64,000 bases of DNA from Apoderus coryli (GCA_911728435.2 OU452199.1:38575253-38639252), one strand, 5' to 3'. Numbered from the stretch's first letter, positions 21,681-32,800 are shown. The notes: generated by a model from the sequence alone, not told the origin. Program-made: numbers and translations.

Positions 21681-22150
21681 CAGGGTGTGCAAAATATCAC
21701 AACAAACATGAAAATGAGAAAACTGTAAAAATTGTCAGTATTTTTAAATAAACACCCCAATATTTCAGGGTTGTATATCTCTAAGATGTTTAGTGTTTGA
21801 AATATTTAAGTTTAATTAATTTAAATAATCATTATGTGTATAATTTAAACGCCCCGGCGTTGTTATTAGTAAGTTTAAACTGGTAAGTGACAGCGTCATA
21901 ATGACAGTTTTTGAATTTTATTGCCGAGATGCATTTAAACTTAAAACTTGTAATAAAATTACCGTATGCAATTTACTCAGTTGTCAATATTTCAAAAACT
22001 AACCATTTTAGAGATATACAACCTTATATATAAATTTACCCTTATTTTTATTGCTTAATAAGCTAAAACTATAAAATATTTCTATTTAAAAATATTGAGT
22101 TTTTACAGTTTTCTCATTTTCATGTTTGATGTGATATTTTGCACACCGTG
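21681..22150. mobile_element. MITE with long TIRs (about 60 bp), TA-flanked
   Basis: The left end begins CAGGGTGTGCAAAATATCAC after TA. The right end is its inverse (CACGGTGTGC on the reverse strand) before TA. About 60 bases of each end match, including ACATGAAAATGAGAAAAC. The 470-bp interior has no coding capacity. TA flanks and the CAGGGTG end point to Tc1/mariner mobilisation. Confidence 0.85.
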
Positions 22151-22454
22151 TATTAACATTTTTGAAAATGATCTGCCTCTTCCCCCCTTAAGAGGTTAAT
22201 CGTCGACTTCTGGGACACCCTGTATATGGAATGTAAGTGCTCGTCTAGCTGTTCTGCCGTTTATCAAATTGATATTCCGTAGGCAATTTTAGGTACAACA
22301 AAAATCACCCTGTATAACTAAAACTACATTCAAAATACGACTTATCGTTAATTAAGAACTATATATTAGATTTGTCGACCTGCGTGCGGTGAGATGTGTA
22401 TTGCTGGAAAGGTTGTATGCTTTTACATCAGCCGGTATGGGCTGTGCTTTGACG

Positions 22455-22890
22455 AGGGTGGTTTGATAAGTCCGTGCCTTTTAAAGAAAACATTTTTGTT
22501 TGCAATAAATCATTTTATTTTTCTACATAATCTCCTTTTAGCTCGATACATTATTTGGACCAACGTGTTCATAATTTTGTTATTCCTTCGAAATAATGAG
22601 ACCTCTTTATTCGACCCGAACCTCCCAGCAATTTCTTCAGGTTCAGAAAAAGGAAATAGTCGGAGGGGGCTAAATCTGGAAAATATGGTGGTAGGTAGCC
22701 CAACTGACGAATTTTCGCTGGCCGACAGACCCATCTAAGCCTTCGGAAACCCACTGTTTCGATTGTTGCTTGGTGTGTGCTGTTTTGCACTAGTCTACCG
22801 ATAGATGGCAGTTGACAAGTGCAGTGTGGCCATTAAAGCTAGTGCGCGGGAAATTCAAAAGAACATGGACTTATTTGTTCATTGTGCTTA
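22455..22890 (-). mobile_element. Internally deleted mariner element
   Basis: The minus strand keeps a mariner C-terminal block, FPDLAPSDYFLFLNLKKLLG, containing the third catalytic Asp region, followed by SHYFEGITKL. The ends are inverted: TTTGATAAGTCCGTGCC on the left, and AAATAAGTCCATGTTC on the reverse strand at the right. About 430 bp remains of a normal 1.3-kb element, so it cannot move by itself. Confidence 0.75.
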
Positions 22891-23501
22891 TCATAGCGAT
22901 AATTTTTATAATGTTCATTTACTGCATCAGGTATTACGTTTAGTTTCTACAATAATTACTCTGTAAAAACTCTATTCATTATGATTTTCTACGCGCCAAA
23001 AACGCTTTGATGGTCATTTGTAACCAACGCAGAGCGTATTATAAACCATATTTACAAATTTTATTCAAATTAACTAGTTGGACTCGTATTTAAAAAACAC
23101 AATGTGTGTTAATCGACAAAATTCGCCCATAAAAGTTTAATTTAAATATTGAATAATAGCTCTACCTTCCAAGGTAAAAGACAAAATAGCTATAAATAAT
23201 TTATTTTTAATAAAAGAAAAAATGTATTAAAAATCTCACGTTATTATACCAAATTAGAATAATGAATAATAATTATTCATCATGATGAATTGGTGTGTTT
23301 CAAAAACTAATAATTTCCTAATACCTACCTATATTTAAGTAACAACGATGTCTACTTTACAGAGAGATAATCTTCTCTACTTATAAGCTATTCTTGAGGG
23401 TTAGAGTAACTCTGAGCTATAGACTTCGCCTTCATGAGCCGCGTATTGGATTGTAATGTAATGCAATTATTTGTTTACTTTTCATAATAAAGATAATGTA
23501 T

Positions 23502-23937
23502 TGTGACGAATATAAAAATGTCCGCGTTGGCTATACTATAGTAATCAGGTGATATATTCTCGAAGCTTGCGAATCAACCAAACGGGAGACGACTCTGTAC
23601 AAATTTAGTAGGCTATACCTCGTCCGGGGCAGCGCTGTGTTAATTTGGTAAGATGAGCCTCGCTTACCATATGAATCTAGAATACGCGCGCCAGAATGTT
23701 GTAGAACAATCGACTTTTCACTGGAAGTGTTCGAGAAAGAAGACCAACCATAATATAGGCAACGTAACAGGGACAGAAGACAGTTATGAAGTGGGGAATA
23801 ATAGTGAAATAAATACAATCATATTAGTTAATTCATGTTATTAGTTTGTTTAAGTGTTTATTTATTAAGTGTAAATAAATTAGTTTTAATTAAAACGCGT
23901 TATTATTTCACAGTACGAACCACGAACAAACGTTACA
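23502..23937. repeat. Solo LTR with 4-bp target duplication
   Basis: The 436-bp segment begins TGTGACG and ends CGTTACA, a near-perfect short inverted terminal repeat of TG...CA type. It is flanked on both sides by GTAT (23498-23501 and 23938-23941). It contains AATAAA-type signals near the 3' part. No gag-pol sequence is next to it, so it is best read as a solo LTR left by recombination. Orientation and family (gypsy-like or other) are not determined. Confidence 0.72.
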
Positions 23938-24004
23938 GTATTTCCAACATCTCTTTTCGTTGAATAACCTTCTTATTAGGCCGTTATCTATATTTTTTTT
24001 TACA

Positions 24005-24330
24005 AAATGTGTTGCCAGGATTAATGGAGAATGTTCCAGTTCAGAATAGGGTTAACACGTGGATTGGAAGAAGAGGTCCAGTTCTCTGGCCTGCAAAGTC
24101 GCCAGATCTAACGCCTCTTGACTATTATCTTTGAGGACACATGAAAAGTTTAGTGTATTCAAATCAACCAAAAAACCGAGATGAGCTAGTTCAAAATATT
24201 ATGGTTGCAGCTGCACTCATACAAGATGAGTCTTCAGAGAGCTACGTCTTCAATTATTAGAAGAGCAAGAATGTACTGTGAGGCAATAAATTTCTGACGG
24301 CAATAGAAAATAGCAATATTAATAAAACAT
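24005..24330 (+). pseudogene. mariner-superfamily transposase C-terminal relic
   Basis: The plus strand translates as NVPVQNRVNTWIGRRGPV, WPAKSPDLTPLDYYL, a stop in place of a Trp codon, then GHMKSLVYSNQPKNRDEL. This is the third-Asp region of DUF4817-type mariner relatives. An ACACCCTG terminus at about 24409 may be its right end. Confidence 0.75.
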
Positions 24331-24659
24331 TACATGATTTATTTACTGTTTGCTTTCGATTGTCCAAGGAATGGGACCTCAAGTTATAGTAATAGGGTCA
24401 CAGGACACCCTGATTTACAAGGTCTCAAGAAAAAAATCGGTTGTGTCGCCCCAAAACTATACCGGGGTCTCCATAATAGACTACCCATTTTATATTATTA
24501 ATAAATTTCCTACGAGATAACTAAATAGGTTGTTCTCTGTGACATTATCTTCTGTAGAGTTTCCATGGGATTTAAGTAAATTATTACTTAAAATAAATTT
24601 TAAATTAATAATTTCGTCATTTTTCAACGAGAAGTTTGTTAGCATCAATAATTATTTAA

Positions 24660-25612
24660 TTTTTTTTGCTTTGAGGCATTATAACTGTTAAGTTATGGGT
24701 TCGTCATTGCATTGGCGTGAAAATGGTTCTGTACAAAATTTGAAGAAGCCTGGACATCGATCAACAGTTCGTACACCAGAAAATATTGAACGAGTTAGAA
24801 TTGCATTTACAAGAAGTCCTAAAAGGTCTGCTAATCGACAAACCCTTATCCTAGGTCCCAGGAATATCGAAGGGAAGCTTAGATCGAATTCTTCAAAGGG
24901 ATTTAAAATTCCATCCCTATAAATACCAAATGGCACAGCACCTTAGCAATCAAGATAAAGAAGCAAGGATAGCATTTTGTCAAGAATTTTTGGATTTACA
25001 TCAAGGAGCAATTTACAGTCTCCTAATGACCGACGAAGCAAAATTTTATTTGAACGGCATGGTCAATAAACAGAACTTTAGATACTGATGTCAAATGAAA
25101 ATCCTCGACAAATCTTTACACAGAACCTCCATAATCCAAAAGTTGTTGTGTGGTGTGGAGTAGGATTTTTTTGAGGAAGAAAATAACCGCGCTGTAACAG
25201 TAACATCCGAGCGCTACGTCAATATGCTGCTAGAGACATTTCTCATTCCATAATTAAATAGACGAGGATTACTAAACAATGCCTTACTATTCCAACAACA
25301 GCTCATAACGCCAGAAACTCAATGAGGGTCCTGCAAGAAATGTTTAATGGCCGACTCATTTCTCGATTCGGAGATTTGCCTTGGCCTTCGAGGTCCCCCG
25401 ACTTAACGGCACCCAATTTTTTCCTGTGGGGATATTTAAAAGCCAAAGTATTTGCGAGTCGTCCAGGTACAATCGAGGAACTGAAAGTCAAAATTCGTGA
25501 AGAAGTTGAAGGAATAGACGAAAGTTTGCTACCACTTTTTATCTAATATTGAAAAATGTGTTGAAGTTGGTGGAGGTGGAGGTCATATAGAAGACGTGAT
25601 TTTTAAAAGTTT
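24660..25612 (+). pseudogene. mariner-superfamily transposase, whole-length but broken
   Basis: Spread over several frames are HTH-region pieces GSVQNLKKPGHRSTVRTPEN and RVRIAFTRSPKRSANRQ, the catalytic pieces LLMTDEAKFYLNG, NKQNFRY, FFEEENNRAVTVTSERYVN, and WPSRSPDLTAPNFFLWGYLK (usually CDFFLWGYLK). The C-terminus is EELKVKIREEVEGIDESLL, then GGHIEDVIFKS. Nearly the whole protein can be traced, but frameshifts and stops abolish it. A LINE lies immediately to its right in the opposite orientation. Confidence 0.85.
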
Positions 25613-26957
25613 ATTTATTTATTTATTTACGGACAAACGCCCATTTTACACAAAATTACAATAAATATAAATAGTTCTACAAAAAAAAACTTCAAAAGAA
25701 TTAGACAATCGAAAAATGTCAAATAAAAATCAATCACAAATAAAATGGATAATAATAATCTACACGATCAATACTTGACTATTATAAAGCAATATGGTAC
25801 AACACAACGTATCAATTATCAAAGAGGTGCCCTACAGAACCCAAAAAGGTATTTATCTTGACAAAAAAATCCAGTGTCTCTTCACTGTCATTGGCGAGAC
25901 GCACTGAGCGCGCCAAAAATGAATTGCAACCATAATTTATTCTGGAATGTGTCTGGTGAAACATACTCCTCGTACGCGTTGCACGATATGGAACATGAAT
26001 TCCAATCTTGCCCAAAAGATCAGGACAATTCAACCTTCCATTTATTAGGTCATACAATAAAATCAAATCATGTCTCTGCCGTCGATCACCCAGCGTGTCA
26101 ATGCCAAGGTAGGACTCTAAGTCGGCATATAATTCAAAACGATTCTCAAAAATAAAGTCTATGTGCAGTTTGTAGGCTAGGTATCTAAGAAATTTGTGCT
26201 GTACCTGCTCAATTTTTACTAGATGCACAGTATAATGTAGAGACCAGACAGCCGACGCATACTCAAGGCACGGTCTGACCAAACTTGTGTAAAGAAGCCT
26301 CAGAGAATCGACATGTGTGAACTCCCGTGAACAACGTTCAATGAAGCCAAGAACCTTCAGAGACCTTGAGACCATTGAAGTTATATGTGGAATAAAGGTC
26401 AAACCACTATCCAGCATGACTCCAAGATCCTTAACTGTAGTAACCAATTTAAGGGAAGTCTGGTTCAGTGAGTAATCGAAAAGAGTGGTCAGTCTTGATC
26501 TCGAAAAGGACATATAACAACACTTATCAACATTCAGACGCATATCATTCCCCACACACCACTCGTGAAGAGCCCCGAGGTCAGACTGCAATCTCTCGCA
26601 ATCTTCAGTTTTGTTGACTATCGTAAATAGTTTGAGGTCATCAGCGAACAAGAGAAAATCGCTCGAAGTAAAACATCTGGCGATGTCATTAACGAAAAAA
26701 TTAAAAAACAGTGGTCCCAAGTGTGATCCTTGGGGGACGCCAGATGATACTTTTATCTCAGTAGAAACAAAGCCCTTGACCTTAACGTATTGAATTCTGT
26801 TATCTCATCCATTCGAGCATGCGTCCGCCGATGCCAACCTCAGCCAACTTTATCAATAAGATTTTATGATTTACACGATCGAAGGCTTTGGAGAAATCAG
26901 TATACACTGAATGTACCTCCGATCCACTCTCTAGAGCATCAATATCAATCAATAAAA
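25613..26957 (-). pseudogene. 5'-truncated LINE with long RT C-terminal frame
   Basis: On the minus strand it starts near DALESGSEVHSVYTDFSKAF, has a frameshift, then an open frame at 25812-26720 (302 residues). That frame carries LLFADDLKLFTIVNK (catalytic box), VKDLGVMLDSGLTF and RPCLEYASAVWSLHY, and ends near FLGSVGHLFDN. The 3' tail is a TAAA repeat at about 25613-25632. Same group as the copies at 14.6, 16.6 and 63.5 kb, with different 3' tails. Confidence 0.88.
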
Positions 26958-27202
26958 TTTAGTAAAATAACAAGTTTGTTTTGTTAACTAAAAAATGTTT
27001 AATTCAAATATAAAAATGGGTAGTTATGAGAAAGAATACATACAGATACACACACAAACAGACAGACTTCCATCTGGAAATAGTCTTAATCGTCTCAATG
27101 AACTTCAAAATGGTTATATCCGTCTTTATCTTAGATGTCAGATTAGATGTGAGATTATTTTCATAGTAGCATTTTTTTATAGGATATATTATGTGTATCT
27201 TA

Positions 27203-27666
27203 AGACGCAGGCAGACTATTATGACGTCACGTGAGCTCACGTGTTATGACATCGGGAAAATCCCACATACTATCACTATCATATCGTTTATATACGAATC
27301 ATAAGTTTAAAAAAATCGTCGTAAATGTAAACGAACAAAAAAAAAACTTCTGATAAGGTACTTATAATTCCCCTTAACTCAAACCTTATGTTAAACACGA
27401 TTCTAATAGCAAATCTATGACAAAATTATGATAAAATTCGATTATGTGTAAAAGGAAACACTGCTCTCACGCGTGATATACTGGTAGCAGGCGATGCGTG
27501 CATAAAATGTAAATTTGCAAGAACAATACTATGTCACGTATAATTTGCCGTGAGCTGCATGAGGTGACCGTATCGTAAATTGTATTGCAGATTTCTCGGA
27601 CGTGTCGTAATATTGCGTAATAGCATGTGATCTCGCGTGACGTGATAATAGTCTGTCTCCACCTTT
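27203..27666. mobile_element. Foldback/MITE element with CpG-rich inverted ends
   Basis: The left end has CAGACTATTATGACGTCACG, and the reverse strand of the right end has CAGACTATTATCACGTCACG; similarity extends about 45 bp. The left arm contains a perfect CRE, TGACGTCA (27222-27229), and the 16-bp palindrome CACGTGAGCTCACGTG (27228-27243). No coding sequence inside. Target duplication not determined. Confidence 0.65.
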
Positions 27667-28043
27667 AATAATTACAGAGCAAGTCGGTATACTCTCATTT
27701 TCATTAATTTTATGGAAAATACTAGGCATTTAAAAACATCGAAATAAGCGGATAAGCTAAGAAAAAATGTCGATGCCAATGTCAATAGAAATAAATCCAA
27801 TTTAATAGAAAACGGTCTGTGATTAATAGCCAATGCAGTTAATTAATTTTAAATTGAGATAAACTATATTATCGGCATACCTTATTTGTTACAAAAAATG
27901 TTATTTATTAATCGAAAGTGATTTAATAATTAGCAGGAAGTCACGGATACATTACACACTTAAAATATTTAAGTATAGCGTTTTAAGTCGAAGCATATCG
28001 TATACAGGGCAATGTAAAATAACGCATCAGTTCGTTATCAGAC

Positions 28044-29010
28044 TTTTTTGGCAAAATTCTGTAAAAAACTCGGAATGATAAAAAATTCCGCCAATTTGAA
28101 AATATTAATTGGATCGGGAATTTTTGGGATAAAGCAAACTTTCTGTATCAGGTTGATCAACATGTTAATTGGAAGGAAGACGTTGACCGGTATGATGTCT
28201 CCAAATAGTTTTTGATGTTTTCCATAGTTCTTGACAAAATTGCGTAAATGAATGAACTTCACGGAAGAATAGTGAGGCGATAATTTAACCCCCGGAAATG
28301 TTTTGCCTATGTACTCTGGAATGATAAAAAATTCCGAGTTTTATTTGCAAAATTCTGTCAAAGACTCAGAGAATGATAAAAAATTCCGAGTTTTTGATAG
28401 AATTTTGTAATAAAAGTTAGAATTGAAAAATTTCGAGTTTTTTTGCAGAATTCTGTAAAAGACTCATAATGATACAAAATTCCCAGTTTTTTTACAGAAT
28501 TCTGTAAAAGACTCAGAATGATAAAAAAATCCGAGTTTTTTACAGAATTCTGTAGAAAAAGTTAGAATTGAAAACTTCCGAGTTTTTTTTCTCAGAATTC
28601 TGTAAAAGGCTCAGAATAATAAAAAATTCCGAGTTTTTTACAGAATTCTGTAAAAAAAGTTAGAACTGAAAAATTTATAGTATTTTTGCAGAATTCTGTA
28701 ATGACTCAGAATGATACAAAATTCCGAGTTTGTTTACAGAATTCTGTAAAAGTTAGAATTGAAAAATCTCGAGTTTTTTTTGTAGAATTCTGTAAAAGAT
28801 TCAGAATGATACAAAATTCCGAGTTTTTTTTACAGAGTTCTGTAAAAAAAGTTAAAATTGAAAACTTCCGAGTTTTTTTTTGCAGAATTCTGTAAAAGAC
28901 TCAGAATGATAAAAAATTCCAAGTTTTTTACAAGTTTCTGTAAAAAAAGTTAGAATTGAAAAATTCCGAGTTAATTCCGAGTTTTTTTCGACAATTCAGC
29001 AAAAAAAGTC
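28044..29010. repeat. Minisatellite of alternating palindromic units
   Basis: A short block at 28044-28095 and a denser array at 28312-29010 alternate two kinds of about 50-bp half-unit. Both contain CAGAATTCTGTAAAA; one continues GACTCAGAATGATAAAAAAT and the other AGTTAGAATTGAAAAA, each followed by TTCCGAGTTTTTT. The core TTTTACAGAATTCTGTAAAA at 28490-28509 is a perfect 20-base palindrome holding an EcoRI site. The array translates in a repetitive frame, but there is no sign of a real protein. Confidence 0.88.
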
Positions 29011-30384
29011 AAGATTAAATCGAATTTTTTTATCGAAAAAAAACGTAGAAATTAGTCTGAAATCGTAAAGATGTTTCTTTAATGTCTGTTTTGGTCTCGG
29101 TTTCTGAAAGGACATTGTGTACTCCCCCCCTGAAGAAATTTCTCAGTGTACCACTAGTACTACTACATATATTATAAATAATGTAATTTAAGTATTTATG
29201 AGCCATTATGAAAAACTTAATGCAAATTATGATCTTGCTCATGTTTTGCGCCCAAGAGCACTCGTAACACTTTTGCAGAACATGAGCAACGGTTAGTAGG
29301 TATGTTTATTTACACATGGTTTATGCTTTAATATTTATTTCAATCTATCAAGCAATGTAGTAATGTAGATAATATTTTGCGCACTATGTGAGAGGTTCCT
29401 AGAATTGCTGTTTTTTGAAGTTCTAAAATGATAATATTTATTATTCTAAATGATAATATTTATTATAGAAAGGGCATTGTACTATACGATCACCTGCAAC
29501 TATTTATTTTAACACACTTCCTATAATAGTTAATGTGTTATTAGTTATATTTCAATAATTATATCATATGACACAAGATTCCTAAACAGTGAGGGCACTG
29601 CACTTTCTTTAGTTGTTTATGTTAACACTCTCTAAATATGTCAACGACTGAGAGTTTAAAAAAAGCTGAATGTACAAGTTTGAATTTGGATGCCGAAAGT
29701 AGAAGTGATCTTTTAGTTAGAAGATTTTAGTTTTTGTGTTCCACATTCGTTTATTTTTTTTATTATTATTATTATTACCAAGAGATGCCACTGTTCTGTA
29801 TTTATTTTTATATAGGAATAGCATATATATAAAGAGTTATTCATTTTAAATTTATGTATATCAACATTGGATTATTTTTCAAACAATATTTTATATATAT
29901 AGGTGAACTGAAATATAATATGTATGCTTTGTGATAAATTTATGTTTTATTTTTTAATTAAAATGTTGAATGGATGCTGTGTGACTAGTGACTAAACTCT
30001 ACATTGAATTTAATTCAGGTAATTAAATTTATGCCTTTGAATTTTTTTATAACAGTTTTGATTACTCTGTATGTTTATGATATCAAATATCCAACACCCA
30101 AACTAAATACAGTTGATGCAATACGAGATGATCCTGAAGAATTTTTAAAAAATTACTTCATCGTATACTACATCCATATATCTGCGACTTAATTCTTCTC
30201 AGTCGAGAATGTTCCAGATGCGATTTTCTCCAGAAGTACCGGAGTGATCAATAGGTCTTCGAGTGATTCTCTACTTAAAAAGCCCATGACACTTGTAGAT
30301 CATTGTTCTCCTGTGCCTCCTTAAACCGATGTCATCATCATTACACCAGCGTCGCACCGTACTGCTCTGTTTGAGCGCGGTTTT

Positions 30385-30778
30385 TCGTATTGGCATCGGT
30401 AAACATTATAACTATCTGCCAAATGAATTTAAAATTAGGTCAACTTCTGGTTTTAGATGCGTTATGAGAAACTATTTGTTTGAGCTTCAGCCGGCAGACG
30501 TCTGCTGACATTGGAATTCCTTTTGCGTGTTTTGTAACATTTAGGTACTTTGTGGAAATATGAATTTGTATATTTTGAAATTAAAACGTATTTCTATATC
30601 ACATTGTTAATGATTCTTTCTTTTTTTCTTTTAAATTTGTATTATATTTCAGTTTTTAAATGATATACAGGGTGAACTTCCTTTGATTTCTCAATCTCTA
30701 TTTAGGTAGTATTTTTGAATGTGTAAATTCTCATCTATTGTAAGTTGAATGAGAAATAAAGACAATTATTATTATTAT
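30385..30778 (+). pseudogene. LINE 3' end fragment
   Basis: Plus-strand reading gives HYNYLPNEFKIRSTSGFRC and then NYLFELQPADVC before a stop, the usual end of CR1/Jockey-group ORF2. The 3' UTR ends GAAATAAAGACAA with a TTA repeat at about 30765-30778. The 5' border is not clear. Confidence 0.6.
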
Positions 30779-30784
30779 TATCTC

Positions 30785-31172
30785 TATCATAATGGAAATG
30801 GGCTGTTTAACAAAACAAGACTTAAATTCCGAGAGTTTGTCTGTAACCACTATACTTTCACCAGACGGCCGTTTCGTCGATCCACGACTCATCAGTGATG
30901 ATCGGTCAGTAGTTGACAGCCAAACTCTCGTAAATAATGTGATATATACCCCAAACGGTACAGAGATGTAAAAGAATGTGTTTGGCGACATCTAGTTTTC
31001 GTTGGTAGTACTGTAAGCGAACAACAGTTTACTATATCCACTGCCTGGGAGGTCACTGACCTTAAGGGAGTATCGGCGCGTCTATGTGTTGGTAGTTGTG
31101 CTTTATGGGGTCAGTGACCTCCCAGGCAGTCGAACTGTAGATGTCGCTAAACACATTCTCTTACATCTTTCA
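30785..31172 (-). mobile_element. Short non-coding retroposon carrying a hammerhead ribozyme
   Basis: On the minus strand: an inverted-repeat head (31172-30965, arms with GGCGACATCTA), a spacer, a full hammerhead (30901-30858), and a tail with AACTCTCGGAATTTAAGTC then TTGTTTTGTTAAACAGCCC. Relatives sharing the head or tail occur at 32291-32513, 49743 and 63074-63199. There is no open frame of note. The plan resembles hammerhead-bearing non-autonomous retroelements (retrozymes) or Penelope-like element ends. It begins right after a LINE tail, so a target duplication could not be checked here. Confidence 0.65.
30858..30901 (-). ncRNA. Hammerhead ribozyme, type I with minimal stem III
   Basis: On the minus strand CUGAUGA lies at 30895-30889. 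Stem II is GUCG (30888-30885) with CGAC (30879-30876) around loop UGGAU. GAA is at 30875-30873. Stem III is ACG (30872-30870) with CGU (30867-30865) around GC. The cleavage base is C30864, so the site is GUC. Stem I pairs UCAUCA (30901-30896) with UGGUGA (30863-30858), six pairs including one G-U. Every invariant core base is present. Self-cleavage between 30864 and 30863 is predicted, untested. In known retroelements such ribozymes process tandem transcripts into unit-length or circular RNA. Confidence 0.85.
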
Positions 31173-31394
31173 TAATGGTTTGAACAGACTTTCCTTGCAT
31201 AGCCAGGAACTCTATAACGGCGCGGTGTTTTCGCCATACCTTAATTGAGTTTCTGGTTCGACAATAGTTCAAAGATTAATTACCCGAATGAGATAAAATT
31301 GCAAATCGACACATCTTAAACTTCAAAGTTAGGGCAAAACTCTGCGAGAGTGTCATTGTCCCTATAATTACATAGGTACGGCTTAATCGTTTAT

Positions 31395-31810
31395 TACCCC
31401 TGTTTGGACTTTTTACATAGGCAGAAAATATTAAATACATCTTGTGGATTCATCTATGGTATTAGGAAATTTGAGCACATATCTGCAAAATATATGGCAC
31501 TCAGATGGCTTAATGTAGAGAATATGTATAAAAGTTTTTTGCTATCTTTTGTATATCGATTAATGGCTAAAAAAATACCGGAATACCTAATAAGGAAACT
31601 GATACCTAGGCACCACGTGAGACTGCGAAGCCTGAGATCTGACGACTCACTAAATCTTCCAGCATACCTACCACTGCGTTGTTTCACAGGACCTTCACTT
31701 ACAATGCTGTGAAATTATATAATAATTTAGAAGCGTCATTAGAAATATTTGGTTATAATACGTTTAAGACCAAAATAAAAGACAAGTTAATCGACAAAAA
31801 CTTGTAAATT
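31395..31810 (+). pseudogene. LINE reverse-transcriptase C-terminal fragment
   Basis: The translation FLHRQKILNTSCGFIYGIRK, FEHISAKYMALRWLNVENMY and IPEYLIRKLIPRHHVRLRSL follows the C-terminal region of the intact LINE at 6.6 kb block by block (there GLRRFDHVSTSFRSLGWLKI). A frameshift near 31690 is followed by a degraded end to about 31806. It belongs to the same LINE group as the intact copy but has no clear tail. Confidence 0.75.
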
Positions 31811-31933
31811 GAAAATGTTGCATTTTGAGGCATCCCTCGTATTTCAACTATCAGATAAATTATCGAAAATGTGAAAACTGTTTCTTATATAACATTTTCC
31901 GTAGAACTCAATTCCATCTTCAAAATTACTATA

Positions 31934-32800
31934 CAGTGTCAGGTCAAAAAGTTATCGGACCCTACTTAATTTTTTAATGTGTATTTATAGACTATAAAAT
32001 GTGTCTTTTTGTTACCTTTTCAAAAATATATTAGTATATGCAGTTTTTCTCAGAAACAAGCAAATAAATGACAATTTTCTAAATTTAAATGAATAATTTT
32101 GTAGGATTAGGCTATTTTTAGCTGTCAGATGGCCTCCACCATCTCGAAATCTCTCAATTTTATTTTTATGCGCTATATACAAAATGAAGTATAGAAAACA
32201 CGACTTCGTGAAGCCATCCATTTAGCCTTTCGAAATCAGCGCATGAGACCAATAGTTCTTTTTAACGCTATTCAAAGAATTACAAAAATGTAAAAGGATG
32301 TTGGCGACATCTAGTTTTCGTTGGTAGTACGCCGAGTGAACAACAGTTCCTATATCGGCTGTCTGGGAGGTCACTGACCCCATAAAGCACAACTACCAAC
32401 ACATAGACGCGCCGATACTCCCTTAAGCGGGACCGCCTATATTTGAAATAGGCTTGTTTAACAAAACAAATCTCTCGGATTTTAAGTCTTCTTTTGTTAA
32501 ACAAGCCCATTTCAATTACAAAAATGTTCCAATCTTGCATTAGAGTAAATGGTCGTCAATTTGAGCATCACCTTTAAAAATTTGTTTTTTCTTTTATAAT
32601 AACAACCAAACAACTGTTGCTACAAACTCTAGGTAATTTTTTTTATATGCAAGGTATCCAATTCTTCGTTAGCAATATGTAACTTTCAATTATTTATTAT
32701 TGTCATTCATGGCCTACTGTTAAATTATGCATTTAATTTTAGAAAATTGTCACTTATTTGCGTGTTTCTGTATGTCCGATAACTTTTTGATCTGACACTG
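31934..32800 (+). mobile_element. TA-flanked mariner-superfamily element, disrupted by a nested insertion
   Basis: The left end CAGTGTCAGGTCAAAAAGTT and the reverse complement of the right end CAGTGTCAGATCAAAAAGTT form terminal inverted repeats next to TA. Internal matching segments (AACAAGCAAATAAATGACAA and its inverted counterpart near 32750) extend them. Inside, the plus strand keeps a transposase C-terminus: RLREAIHLAFRNQRMRPIVL, FNAIQRITKM, then after the insertion FQSCIRVNGRQFEHHL and a stop. The nested insertion is 32291-32513. Confidence 0.78.
32291..32513 (+). mobile_element. Retroposon of the GGCGACATCTA family, nested copy
   Basis: This 223-bp insertion begins TAAAAGGATGTTGGCGACAT and ends AACAAGCCCATTTC. 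It is flanked by perfect direct repeats AATTACAAAAATG (32278-32290 and 32514-32526). It shares the head, a central block (CTGACC...CCCTTAAG region) and the TTTTGTTAAACAAGCCC tail with the 30.8-31.2 kb copy but lacks the hammerhead. A 13-14 bp target duplication favours target-primed retroposition over DNA transposition. Confidence 0.72.

Noticed and set aside
28686..28895. Repetitive 69-codon plus-strand protein
   Set aside because: The frame is simply the translated minisatellite, lacks any start context and breaks with each unit change.
28312..29010. CRISPR-like array
   Set aside because: Units are contiguous without unique spacers, sit in a eukaryotic intron, and no cas genes exist; it is a minisatellite.
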